Shown: positions 17,525-26,024 of the stretch, one piece after another
Layout of the letters: each line of letters opens with the position of its first letter
How positions within the stretch are numbered: position 1 is the stretch's first letter
From: Grimontia sedimenti
GTDB taxonomy: Bacteria > Pseudomonadota > Gammaproteobacteria > Enterobacterales > Vibrionaceae
Direction: 5' to 3'
Assembly (NCBI RefSeq): GCF_011045095.1
Contig: NZ_JAALDL010000006.1
Location: 124,001-188,000 of the forward strand
DNA length: 64,000 nucleotides
Program-made: the position numbers and the translations under genes
Notes under the pieces: generated by a model
The model's database searches: none
What the model was told of the DNA's origin: nothing
The model's input: the letters and a program-made list of their open reading frames with translations, nothing else

Positions 17525-18547
17525 ATGAGCGACTACGCCTTTTTTGAAGCCACTCGTATTTTCAAACGTGCCGTCCCTCTGATGGTAAAGTACAAAGTAC
17601 CGACCACCCCTCATTACTTCTCCCTTTGGTACACGTACTGCGCAGGCACCCATCCACAGCTCAATCAAGCCGTTGATGATACTGTCAGCCGCTTCGGTAG
17701 CTGCGCTCAACACCATTGCGACAGCCTGATAGAAACTTACCTGCTCGATGACGCCAAACGAGAAGTGAACAACTTTCGTCAGAAGCTACAGACTTTGGCT
17801 GCCGATCTGGGCGACTCCATGGGCTCAACTGTCTCTGATACCGAGGAGTTCCGGGATATTCTGAGCAACTCAGTCGATAAGCTCAAAAACGTGAATAGTC
17901 ACATTGCCTCACATGGTGAGAGTAAACAGGTTCTGCAGGAATTGCTGAAAGGCTCCCAGCATTTACTCAGTGCCACGTCGCAATACCAGATTCAGGTATC
18001 CTCCCAGAAAACAGAAATTGATGCCTTGAAAAAGCAGCTTCAGGAATACCAGAAACAAGCATCCCATGATGCGCTCACTGGCTGCCTCAACCGCCGCGAG
18101 TTTGAAAAGCAGTTAGAGGAAAGCGTTCATCAAAAGAACGTGTTCAGCGTCATGATGGTCGATATCGATCACTTCAAATCTTTCAACGATGAGTTTGGCC
18201 ACCAAATGGGCGACAAGGTGCTTCAGATTGTTGCAGCCAAACTGCAGCAGGTGGTTGATGAATCAGGGGCAGTATTTAGATACGGCGGAGAAGAGTTCGT
18301 GGCCATTTTGCCAAGTCTACCTCTAAAGTCGACGTTTATGATCGCCGAGAAAATGCGTTCGACACTCGAAAGACTGTCAGTCACAGACAAACGGTCTGGA
18401 CAGAAAATTAACTCGATTACGGCATCATTTGGTATCGCGGAGAGAGAGGGTGATGAGTGTGGGCTGGCGTTAGTAGCCAGAGCAGACGAAGCCTTGTACA
18501 ACGCAAAACACAAAGGCCGTAACTGCGTCATGCCGCAGGTTCGCTAA
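17525..18547 (+). CDS. Diguanylate cyclase (GGDEF domain)
   Basis: Makes cyclic di-GMP from two GTP. The GGDEF domain covers about residues 178-338, with metal aspartate D213 in DIDHFK and an intact GGEEF at 254-258, so it should be active. The RxxD product-inhibition site five residues upstream is missing (DESGAVFR stands there), so feedback control may be absent. Residues 1-175 are soluble and mostly helical: HYFSLWYTYCAG at 30-41 belongs to an uncharacterised N-terminal region often found before GGDEF, then a coiled coil (about 140-178). There is no membrane segment, so a cytosolic signal is likely. AGGAATGCAG before the ATG is a fair ribosome binding site. Confidence 0.9.
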   Translation: MSDYAFFEATRIFKRAVPLMVKYKVPTTPHYFSLWYTYCAGTHPQLNQAVDDTVSRFGSCAQHHCDSLIETYLLDDAKREVNNFRQKLQTLAADLGDSMGSTVSDTEEFRDILSNSVDKLKNVNSHIASHGESKQVLQELLKGSQHLLSATSQYQIQVSSQKTEIDALKKQLQEYQKQASHDALTGCLNRREFEKQLEESVHQKNVFSVMMVDIDHFKSFNDEFGHQMGDKVLQIVAAKLQQVVDESGAVFRYGGEEFVAILPSLPLKSTFMIAEKMRSTLERLSVTDKRSGQKINSITASFGIAEREGDECGLALVARADEALYNAKHKGRNCVMPQVR

Positions 18548-18556
18548 GCGAACCTG

Positions 18557-19156
18557 CTATTGAGTAAGTTTCGCTCCGCCCCCCGCAAGCCATTGCAACT
18601 CAGCTTCTGTAGAAAGTCGACCCAACGAAGCATTTCGGCTCGGAAAGCGTCCAAAGCGCTTAATAACGTCAAAGTTGTTTCTCGCGTGGCGAAAAATATT
18701 TTCAAACAACCCTGCTTCATCCAGTCCAGCAGAACTACACAGCTGACTGAAACGAAAAAGGGCTTCTTCTTGGTCTTCCATGTATTCCGAGTGTTGCAAA
18801 GGCATATAGAAAAACGCTCGCTGAATGGTCGGCAAGGTTAAATCCTGTGCTTCTGCAAGGCCACGCTTGCAGACCGCCAACGCAAACTCGTCATACCGGA
18901 ATGCCGCGCTCAATCCGCGATAAACCCTGCGGCTAAACTGATCAAGAAGAACGATAGTCGCTAATGTTCCTTGTGGTGAAGAAAGCCACTGATTCAATTT
19001 CCCCTCGCCCGCCATGCTGACATAGGGAAGAAACTGCTCTCGGATTTGCTTGTCCAAAGCTTCATCGCTTTCAAACCACATGGCGTTAAGCATATCGTCT
19101 GTTTTGGGAGAATCAGGATCACCAAACCAAAACTCTAGTACTTCTATGTAGTCCAT
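18557..19156 (-). CDS. DUF924 family protein
   Basis: All-helical, TPR-like fold family DUF924, reaction unknown. Family signatures are VLEFWFGD at the start, ATIVLLDQFSRRVYRG, and FFYMPLQHSEYMEDQE. 199 residues from the ATG at 19156, chosen because AGGGAGG lies six bases upstream; a TTG seven codons earlier is not needed. It converges on the diguanylate cyclase gene with only nine bases between stops and no visible terminator there. Confidence 0.88.
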   Translation of the reverse strand: MDYIEVLEFWFGDPDSPKTDDMLNAMWFESDEALDKQIREQFLPYVSMAGEGKLNQWLSSPQGTLATIVLLDQFSRRVYRGLSAAFRYDEFALAVCKRGLAEAQDLTLPTIQRAFFYMPLQHSEYMEDQEEALFRFSQLCSSAGLDEAGLFENIFRHARNNFDVIKRFGRFPSRNASLGRLSTEAELQWLAGGGAKLTQ

Positions 19157-19434
19157 TCGCGCCTCCCTCTGACGCAATATAAGTACCTTTAAAGCCTAAC
19201 TGCATATTTGATTTAACGCGGTTCAATGACACGATTGGCGTTGGTTTTGTGATTTTACTATGACATTTACGCAAGACCTGCACGACAGGACAAGTAAGAG
19301 TTTAATCTTGGTCAAGCCGCTCACAGGGTTGAGCTATCGTTTCAATCATGAGAATGCGCACTCCAACGATCATTTACATTGGCGCCGAATCCCAGTAGTT
19401 TTGACCTGATTTCCTGACATCAAGAGAAGATGAA

Positions 19435-19866
19435 ATGCCATTCGAACTCCACCCACGTTTGGACGCAGACACCACATGGCTCGGCGACTTGCCACTTTGC
19501 CGTGTTCTATTGAGCAAAGAAGACTTTGGCCCTTGGTTGATTTTGGTTCCCAAAGTCGAAGGAATTCGCGAAATTCACCATCTGTCCGAAGCTGACCAAC
19601 TCCAGTTTATCCGTGAATCTTCTTGGGTCGCGACAAAACTGGAAGCGCACACGAATGCAGACAAGCTCAACATCGCCGCGCTGGGGAACATGGTGCCTCA
19701 GCTTCATGTTCATCACATTGCCCGCTTCCAAACCGATGCTGCGTGGCCTGGCCCTGTATGGGGCAACACCAACGGTTTGCTGCGCCATGACTTAGCCCAA
19801 GTCGAAATTACGGAAAAATGGCGCGCCCTCCTCGGCGAGATCGCCGACTTCACGCCTGCTGGATAA
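19435..19866 (+). CDS. HIT-domain protein (nucleotide hydrolase or transferase)
   Basis: 143 residues of the histidine-triad superfamily, which hydrolyses or transfers nucleotidyl groups (Ap4A or adenylyl compounds). The triad region is PQLHVHHIARF near residue 92, an H-x-HH variant of HxHxHxx; AWPGPVWG follows as in vibrio and pseudomonad homologues. It lacks the canonical third spaced histidine pattern, so the precise activity is uncertain. AGAGAAG before the ATG serves as ribosome binding site. It stands alone between intergenic DNA and a terminator. Confidence 0.88.
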   Translation: MPFELHPRLDADTTWLGDLPLCRVLLSKEDFGPWLILVPKVEGIREIHHLSEADQLQFIRESSWVATKLEAHTNADKLNIAALGNMVPQLHVHHIARFQTDAAWPGPVWGNTNGLLRHDLAQVEITEKWRALLGEIADFTPAG

Positions 19867-19867
19867 A

Positions 19868-19900
19868 AGAAAAGCGCGGATTGTATCCGCGCTTTTTGTT
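19868..19900. terminator. Bidirectional terminator between the HIT gene and feoC
   Basis: AAAAGCGCGGAT / ATCCGCGCTTTTT stem with T runs on both strands; ends the HIT gene and the feoABC operon. Confidence 0.9.
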
Positions 19901-19902
19901 TT

Positions 19903-20127
19903 TTACTGGTAGACAGTCAGCCCCAGCTCAGAGTCTTCCAACCAGGTATATTGCCGGACTTCGCAAGATGAACGCTTAGATACTGTCACCTTGAGTTTTC
20001 CCCGTTTCACCCACTCTTTCAGCATGGCTTCAACACCATCTTCAGACAGTGCGAACGCTTTTGCCAACTCCCTTAAAGAGCACTTTGGGTGGGATTGGAT
20101 ATAATCCCGCAAGGCAAACAAAATCAT
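19903..20127 (-). CDS. feoC: FeoC-like winged-helix protein
   Basis: 74-residue winged-helix protein at the end of feoABC. The helix-turn-helix region is SLRELAKAFALSEDGVEAML. Only two cysteines (C16, C55) are present, fewer than the four-cysteine iron-sulfur motif of enterobacterial FeoC. This agrees with the vibrio type, which binds FeoB and supports its stability or complex formation; that role is family knowledge. Overlaps the end of feoB by four bases. Confidence 0.88.
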   Translation of the reverse strand: MILFALRDYIQSHPKCSLRELAKAFALSEDGVEAMLKEWVKRGKLKVTVSKRSSCEVRQYTWLEDSELGLTVYQ

Positions 20128-22409
20128 ACCGTAACGACTCTGAGTGTGTTTGCAAATGAACCTTGGCGTTTGAGTAACGCTATCGTCGCCACCATCAACG
20201 CAATGCTACCGGCAATCCATAGACCACTCGCCAGAGGTGTCACCATTAGCATCATCGACTGATAGGTAATGGTTGCCACCACCACACCTAGCAGCATGGT
20301 CCATCCAGCAATGAAGACAGCAAATGGTCGGCCAAACTCACGGACATACGCGCCCATCGCCGCGACACAAGGTGTGTATAGTAGGATGAATACCAGATAA
20401 GCAAAGGCGCTCGCCATGGTGAAATTAGCACTCAGATTAGCAAAAATGCTCAGATCAACTTCTTGCTCTTCAGCCACCGCTTCATTGTCTGCTAAATCAC
20501 CAACCTGAATACCAAGAGGGTCTGCATAGTTCAGCCCCATCAGGTTTTCAGGAATAGTCTGAACCGCTTCAGTCAGGCTACTTAGCAAGTCGTACTCTGA
20601 CACATCTTCATCGCTGGGAGAGGCATAAAGGTTGTTCAACGTGCCCACAACGGCTTCTTTAGCAAAAATACCCGTAATGATACCGACAGTAGCTTGCCAG
20701 TTGTCTTCCTGAATACCGATTGGTGAAAACACTGGCGTGACAAATTGAGCCGCCTTTGCCAACACGGAGTTATCTGAATCTTCGTTACCGAACGAACCAT
20801 CCGTACCAATTGAATTCACAAAACTCAGGATAGTCACCACCACCACAATGGTCTTACCGGCACCCAGTACAAAACGCTTGAGTTTCTGCCAGGTTTTCAC
20901 GTAGATATCTTTCACCCGTGGCCATTCATAGCGAGGCATTTCCATTAACAAGGCTTCGCTATCACCGGGATATAAGGTTCGGCGCAGAACAATACCCGTA
21001 AAGATAGCGACCGCGATACCCAAAAGGTAGAGGAGGAAAACAACATTCTGACCGTTTTCCGGGAAAAATGCCGCAGCAAAGAGTGCGTAAACCGGTAGCC
21101 TTGCACCACAAGACATAAACGGTGCCATCGCCGCCGCCAACCGGCGTTCACGTTCCTGATCCAATGTACGGGTTGCCATAATCGCAGGTACATTACACCC
21201 AAAGCCCAGCACCAATGGAACGAAAGCCTTGCCCGGCAGCCCTATCTTCTGCATTGCCTTATCCAGTACAAAAGCGGCACGTGCCATATAGCCAGACGTT
21301 TCAAGAAGGGACATGAACAGATACAGACAGGCAATCACAGGAATAAATGTCGCGACAGTCTGGATGCCGCCACCGACACCGTCAGCAATAATAGTGACCA
21401 GCCAAACTGGGAGGTGGTCATCCAGCAGATAGTGACCACCATCGACCAACAATGCCCCAGTGCCGATATCGAAAAAGTCGATGAATGCACCTCCAATATT
21501 GATGGAGAACATAAACATCATGTACATCACGGCAAAGAAGATTGGCATCCCAAAGTAGCGGCTCAATACCAGATTATCAATGGCATCTGTGACTCTCGCT
21601 TTGAGAGGGACGACTTGTGTTTTGGCTGCATGACAGATTTTCGCAACCCGTGAATAGCGGACATCTGCAACCATGAGGTCGATATCTGTTGCTCCCAGAG
21701 AGTTTGTGACCGTATGGAGGGTATACTCAATGCCATCAGACATCTGACGCTTAAGAGCGCTATCTCCGCATAGAAGACGGATAGCCGCAGCCCGACTGTA
21801 CGCATGGCTTTCTTTTACGAGTTCTTGCGACAGCGTCGAGATACCTTGCTCAAGGTTTTCACCGTAGTGAAGTTCAAAGCCACTTTTTGATGAAGACGGT
21901 GCAACAGATAACGCCTCAGAGAGTGAAACATTCAGCGCCTCAACCGACTTCATGTCGGTTGCTGTCACTGAATAGACAGGACACTGGAGTAAATTCGACA
22001 AAACGTTTTCATCGATTTCAAAACCTTGAGCCTTAACCACATCCATCTTGTTCAGTAACACAACCATAGGACGGCCAAGCTCACGCAGTTGCAGCGTAAG
22101 ATACAAACTGCGCTCAAGACTGCTCGCATCTAGAACGTTAACAATCAAATCGCAAGGGAGATTGAACAAAGCTGAAATCGCGATTGATTCATCAAGACTA
22201 TTCTCACCATCTGCATTGTCGAGCGTGTAGATGCCCGGCAAATCAGTGAGGGAAGCCTCTTCACCTTGCAGTGACAGCCGCCCCATTTTCTTGTCCACAG
22301 TCACACCCGCCCAGTTACCGATTTCCTGACGCGAGCCTGTCAGACGGTTAAACAAGGTCGTTTTACCTGAATTGGGGTTTCCCACCGTCAGTAATTGCTT
22401 ACCCATCAT
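20124..22409 (-). CDS. feoB: Ferrous iron transporter FeoB
   Basis: Inner-membrane Fe2+ transporter. Residues 1-165 are the GTPase domain: G1 GNPNSGKTT at 11-19, G3 DLPGIYTL, G4 NKMD. A helical spacer follows, then the Gate-type membrane region with two repeats, including VLGFGCNVPAIMATRTL and the FAKEAVVGTL segment, both conserved FeoB cores. 761 residues is normal. The ATG overlaps the end of feoA by 11 bases; GAGG is a little far upstream, so coupling to feoA is likely. Fur control is inferred from the box before feoA. Confidence 0.97.
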   Translation of the reverse strand: MMGKQLLTVGNPNSGKTTLFNRLTGSRQEIGNWAGVTVDKKMGRLSLQGEEASLTDLPGIYTLDNADGENSLDESIAISALFNLPCDLIVNVLDASSLERSLYLTLQLRELGRPMVVLLNKMDVVKAQGFEIDENVLSNLLQCPVYSVTATDMKSVEALNVSLSEALSVAPSSSKSGFELHYGENLEQGISTLSQELVKESHAYSRAAAIRLLCGDSALKRQMSDGIEYTLHTVTNSLGATDIDLMVADVRYSRVAKICHAAKTQVVPLKARVTDAIDNLVLSRYFGMPIFFAVMYMMFMFSINIGGAFIDFFDIGTGALLVDGGHYLLDDHLPVWLVTIIADGVGGGIQTVATFIPVIACLYLFMSLLETSGYMARAAFVLDKAMQKIGLPGKAFVPLVLGFGCNVPAIMATRTLDQERERRLAAAMAPFMSCGARLPVYALFAAAFFPENGQNVVFLLYLLGIAVAIFTGIVLRRTLYPGDSEALLMEMPRYEWPRVKDIYVKTWQKLKRFVLGAGKTIVVVVTILSFVNSIGTDGSFGNEDSDNSVLAKAAQFVTPVFSPIGIQEDNWQATVGIITGIFAKEAVVGTLNNLYASPSDEDVSEYDLLSSLTEAVQTIPENLMGLNYADPLGIQVGDLADNEAVAEEQEVDLSIFANLSANFTMASAFAYLVFILLYTPCVAAMGAYVREFGRPFAVFIAGWTMLLGVVVATITYQSMMLMVTPLASGLWIAGSIALMVATIALLKRQGSFANTLRVVTV

Positions 22410-22632
22410 GAGAGGCTACCTCGATGTTTTGCGCTAAAGATAGGCGAAGTGCGATGTCGCATCCTCTCACTCTGATTTGGACCGGATCGCCCATTGGTGC
22501 ATAACGGATAACACTGAACTCAGTCTCAGGCAGTAAGCCCATTGCCATCAGTTTTTTTCGAGGGATAGTGGGCACAGCCGAGAGAGATAGCACCCGCCCA
22601 GCCTTACCGGGTTTAAGTTCCGTAAGCTTCAT
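22399..22632 (-). CDS. feoA: Ferrous iron transport protein FeoA
   Basis: Small SH3-like cytosolic partner of FeoB. 77 residues starting MKLTELKPGKAGRV; PRKKLMAMGLLPETEF is the FeoA/DtxR-like signature and RVRGCDIALRLSLAQNIEV closes the barrel. I start at 22632 rather than further upstream because the frame before it (MYMILILVVF) runs through the Fur box and is not conserved. First gene of feoABC. Confidence 0.93.
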   Translation of the reverse strand: MKLTELKPGKAGRVLSLSAVPTIPRKKLMAMGLLPETEFSVIRYAPMGDPVQIRVRGCDIALRLSLAQNIEVASHDG

Positions 22633-22641
22633 AAACACAAC

Positions 22642-22660
22642 CAAAATGAGAATCATATAC
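22642..22660. promoter_or_regulatory. Fur box of feoABC
   Basis: On the minus strand GTATATGATTCTCATTTTG matches the 19-base Fur consensus GATAATGATAATCATTATC at most positions. It ends only nine bases before the feoA ATG, so Fur would cover the transcription start or initiation region; a weak TTGCAA -35 with TATATG 18 bases on overlaps the box. Confidence 0.75.
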
Positions 22661-22739
22661 ATTTGCAGTCAAAAGTATTGCAAATTGTTTCCGTAGGAAA
22701 GTTGTTTTTGATCAACAGACCCTAGGAAAGTTCGATACC

Positions 22740-22904
22740 TCACTCGTTCAGCACGTCGAGCTGTTCGTCAATTTCGTCAATATTCTCGTTAACTTCGTCA
22801 GTTTCATCATAAAAACAGCCAGTTGACGCACACCTTGGTTGAGCTTCAATAGAAAAATCAAACGCTATGTTCTTCGTTAAAAACGTCAAAAGAAAAAATT
22901 TCAA
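22740..22904 (-). CDS. Candidate small acidic protein upstream of feoA (54 codons)
   Basis: The frame starts with TTG, with GAGGGG nine bases upstream, and gives 54 residues. They are a hydrophobic start (MKFFLLTFL), a middle with CASTGC (C25, C30), and a highly acidic C-terminal half (residues 33-54: DETDEVNENIDEIDEQLDVL then NE) that could form a helix. The acidic half comes from nine-base near-repeats of GACGAA type (ATTGACGAA occurs twice in tandem). It points the same way as feoA and as the regulator gene 300 bases upstream. I do not recognise it. The good ribosome binding site and regular acidic pattern favour a real gene; the TTG start and low complexity argue for caution. Confidence 0.35.
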   Translation of the reverse strand: MKFFLLTFLTKNIAFDFSIEAQPRCASTGCFYDETDEVNENIDEIDEQLDVLNE

Positions 22905-23049
22905 ACCCTTCGACCCCTCGAAATTTTAGAGGCAGTGCAAAGAAATCAGGGCTTTTTAATGGAAATGAAATAATGGCGGGAAATTACTATCAGCGATCGC
23001 GGTTAAATCGTTTTAATGAACCCAAGTTATTTAAAACCTAATTCCAGAT

Positions 23050-23141
23050 GGTGTGTGGTCTCCCACACACCTCCGGCAGCAAGCGAAGGTGTCTTTGACG
23101 CCCGTGGTATGGTCAGCAGGCTATACCACGCTCTTTTTTTT
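23050..23141 (+). ncRNA. Candidate structured small RNA with terminator
   Basis: Three hairpins in a row. GGTGTGTGG/CCACACACC (23050-23071, four-base loop) is perfect. GGTGTC/GACGCC (23088-23102, loop TTT) has one wobble. CGTGGTAT/ATACCACG (23103-23130) is perfect and is followed by eight T residues at 23134-23141. No gene lies upstream on the plus strand within reach, so this terminator has no gene to serve. The 5' end is unknown; I see no clear promoter between 22905 and 23050. It converges with the 3' end of the AraC-type regulator gene. It does not resemble a small RNA I know. Confidence 0.4.
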
Positions 23142-23202
23142 CTCTCCCCCTTGTTTATAGCACTCCCCCCAGCCATTGATTTACACCGACAGAGATTTAG
23201 CC

Positions 23203-25923
23203 TTATGGATACTGTTCGCTGCCACAGGTTTCACGGAATTGTGAGGGAGTAACACCATATTTTTGCTTAAACGACTTGGCGAAATAGGAAGGTTCGTTGA
23301 ATCCGCAGGCAACGGCGACGTCAGTGATCTTGTCACCCTGACAGAGCATACGTTTCGCATTCTCCAGTCGCGTGGTAATCAGCATCTCTTTGAACGTATT
23401 GCCCAGTTCTTGCTTAAAGCGGCGTTGCAAGCTTCGCTCCGAGATAAACAACGCCCTTGCTAACAGCGCAGTAGAGTATTCAGGGTCATGGAAATGACTG
23501 TTAATTTCGGCAATCACCCGCTCACGCCACGCTTCGGACTCTTTAGACTCAGAGGATAAGTCTTCACTTCGCACCGTTGTGAGCGCTTCTGGTGAGTCAT
23601 CATCTTCAGGCGGCAAAGCACCGCAAAAGCGTTTGACGGAAACTTCTCGCTTATCAATTTCAATGACTTTGCGGTGAACGGTTTCCCTAAGCTGCTTGTT
23701 CTGAACCCTTACAGCATCGTGCTTTCTTCGATAATAGGCGGCCACAAAGATGATGCCGATGATCAAGACCAGCAGGAAATGACCCAATCGCTGGTACCAA
23801 GGAGACGCAACCACAAACCTAATCAATCGTACCTGCTGACTGGTACCGTCACCTTTTTCCAGCTTGATCATCAAGGTGTAATCACCAGGTTTTAACGCAC
23901 TGAAAACAAGTTTTTGATCACTTGTTGAATACCAGTTCCCATCACCATGGCCTTCAAGGCGATACTTGAGTGTTTCGCTGGTTCCAAACGGCATCCGCCC
24001 CACTTCGACGGCAACAGTACCATTGGGGTTTATACCAAGTGGTTTGTCCGATGAAAGTCCCAACCGCCAGGGGATCCCGTTGATATAAACAGCGCTTGGC
24101 GATACCGGAGTAGATGGGGTATTGAAAAGGGATGTGAGTGTCGCCTCAGGAATCGAGAACACACCAAAGTCCCCTGCAATCAACATCCTCTCTGCGTTCT
24201 TTTGACAGAAATGGCGCAAAGAAGCGACTGGATTTGGGGAGCCTTGCACAAATTGCAGAGCGTTAGGGGAGAATTGGTGTCTGTACACCCCTTTTTTAGT
24301 CACATAAAGCGCTGAGGTGCCATTCACAACCAAACACTTGGCCACATCGTCGCTGGCATTAATAAACTGCTCTTTGGGCAGAGATTGCTGGATAGCGTCA
24401 TAAGTATAAATCCCACGCTGTGTCAGCATCCATAACTCGCTATTCGGCCCGACTTTCAGGGACTTTATCGCTCCCACTTGTTCCCGGCTGAGTTTCGGAA
24501 TAAACCTGCCATCAAAATAGAAATAGAGACCATTCGTTGTTCCGAGCCAGGTGCCACTTTCTTCAAGATCGATCACCGAGGTAAGTCGGTTATTGAATGC
24601 ACCTGACCAATCGCTGCCGAAGTCCACCACTGTCTGACTTTGAGGCCAAAAACGCATGATCTTGGAGCCAGTTGCCAGCCAAAGTGAGTGGCTGTCGCTA
24701 ATAATGCGATCAACGGGTACGCCCTCGAGCACTGGTGGAACCAGCCCCTCCAACCTTGAAAAAGTGTCCGGATTATAGGCCTTAAGGCCTAACGCAGTCG
24801 CCACCCATAAGGCACCATCAAACTTGACCATGCTGTCGATTGCGGTGTCCAGCTTAGTGGATTTAACCGGCATCATTTCAGCATTAAGCATGACGAGTTT
24901 ATATCGGGTACTCAAAAGGTAACCGTCATCGTGCTCTACCAGTGAGGATAATTGTTCCTCCCCTGGTTCAGGGGACAGAACATACATGGGGAATCGGTTG
25001 ATGTGGCTGATAATTTTACTGCGATAATTGAGCCCGACATCACTCGCGACCCATAAATCTTCCGCTTCACCCACTTCAATATCCATGATGGCGTGTCCGG
25101 AAAAACTGAAGGTGTCATCACTCTGCCCGGAGAGCGCTTCAAAGTCGCGTTCATTCTCTTGCTTGAAAAACAGTCCTGATGGTGACCCCGCCCAAACCCC
25201 TTCATGGGTCACTGCTACGTGATCAATGCGCAGCTCAGGTAGGTAACGATTCAGCACAGTGCCAGACTCAATGACTAACACGCCCCTGTCAGTCCCCATC
25301 CAATATTGGTCGCCCCGCTTCGAGACGCTATTAATCTTCTCATCAAATTCAAAAAGGAGTTGCTTCGAAGGCAATGCGTAAGCTTTGTTTTCGTGCAGAG
25401 CTACAGCCTTATCGTCCATTGCTATCAAGGCATCATATGGCCTATCAGATACGGTGGCTGGTTGATGGCTATCAGTGTCTATTGTGAATGTCTTGCGCGA
25501 CGTGGTGACCCAGAGCTGTTTTTTCGTTCCAACCAGCGCAGTCACCTCTCCTTCTAAATCAACAGGGATTAGCTGGTTTTCGTCGATATCATATTGTATT
25601 AGCTGGCCTTTTAATACCAGCCACAAATCTCCGTCGAACAGCTCAATTTTTGAAACACCCTTACCAATGGGCGTAAAGGCATCCAATTTGTGGTAGTGCG
25701 ATCCGTCATAGAAACTGACACGACCGCCAGTATCGAGTAGCCAGACACCTTTTCCTTCGGCAGGCTCTATCTCTTTGATTTTGGCGGTATCACTCGCGGA
25801 GGCAAATGGGAAGGAATAGAAAATAGGCGATGCCTGTACCGTTACCGTCAGTCCGGTAAAGATCAACATCGCCATAAGAAATGGTTTGTGCAGAGCAAGC
25901 AAAATGCGAAACAGTGACAACAT
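23203..25923 (-). CDS. Membrane-spanning propeller/Y_Y_Y/AraC transcriptional regulator
   Basis: A 906-residue one-polypeptide sensor-regulator. Residues 1-31 look like a signal peptide or anchor. About 35-620 carry propeller repeats of the two-component-regulator type (repeated WLGTTNGLYFY, WMGTDRGVLV and WVATALGLKAYN units). About 625-705 is a Y_Y_Y-like domain (KYRLEGHGDGNWY, then PGDYTLMIKL). One membrane helix is at 714-731. A short charged linker leads to a C-terminal AraC domain (about 803-906; SERSLQRRFKQELG and GFNEPSYFAKSFKQKYGVTPSQFR). There is no histidine kinase or receiver domain, unlike the hybrid two-component sensors of Bacteroidetes. A periplasmic ligand would act directly on a membrane-bound activator. 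The ligand is unknown, and the feo and znu neighbours may be chance. Confidence 0.85.
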   Translation of the reverse strand: MLSLFRILLALHKPFLMAMLIFTGLTVTVQASPIFYSFPFASASDTAKIKEIEPAEGKGVWLLDTGGRVSFYDGSHYHKLDAFTPIGKGVSKIELFDGDLWLVLKGQLIQYDIDENQLIPVDLEGEVTALVGTKKQLWVTTSRKTFTIDTDSHQPATVSDRPYDALIAMDDKAVALHENKAYALPSKQLLFEFDEKINSVSKRGDQYWMGTDRGVLVIESGTVLNRYLPELRIDHVAVTHEGVWAGSPSGLFFKQENERDFEALSGQSDDTFSFSGHAIMDIEVGEAEDLWVASDVGLNYRSKIISHINRFPMYVLSPEPGEEQLSSLVEHDDGYLLSTRYKLVMLNAEMMPVKSTKLDTAIDSMVKFDGALWVATALGLKAYNPDTFSRLEGLVPPVLEGVPVDRIISDSHSLWLATGSKIMRFWPQSQTVVDFGSDWSGAFNNRLTSVIDLEESGTWLGTTNGLYFYFDGRFIPKLSREQVGAIKSLKVGPNSELWMLTQRGIYTYDAIQQSLPKEQFINASDDVAKCLVVNGTSALYVTKKGVYRHQFSPNALQFVQGSPNPVASLRHFCQKNAERMLIAGDFGVFSIPEATLTSLFNTPSTPVSPSAVYINGIPWRLGLSSDKPLGINPNGTVAVEVGRMPFGTSETLKYRLEGHGDGNWYSTSDQKLVFSALKPGDYTLMIKLEKGDGTSQQVRLIRFVVASPWYQRLGHFLLVLIIGIIFVAAYYRRKHDAVRVQNKQLRETVHRKVIEIDKREVSVKRFCGALPPEDDDSPEALTTVRSEDLSSESKESEAWRERVIAEINSHFHDPEYSTALLARALFISERSLQRRFKQELGNTFKEMLITTRLENAKRMLCQGDKITDVAVACGFNEPSYFAKSFKQKYGVTPSQFRETCGSEQYP

Positions 25924-26024
25924 TGTTTTATATGATTTTTTACTGTCACTGCAGTTTCGCAGCTTTTCGGATTTGGTCTTCTTCGAAGTTGGAAATTATG
26001 CGAACAAGTTCACATTACACCAAC

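Noticed and set aside
23203-25923. Hybrid two-component histidine kinase
   Set aside because: Propeller and Y_Y_Y modules suggest it, but no H-box, ATPase or receiver motif exists; only the AraC domain is present.
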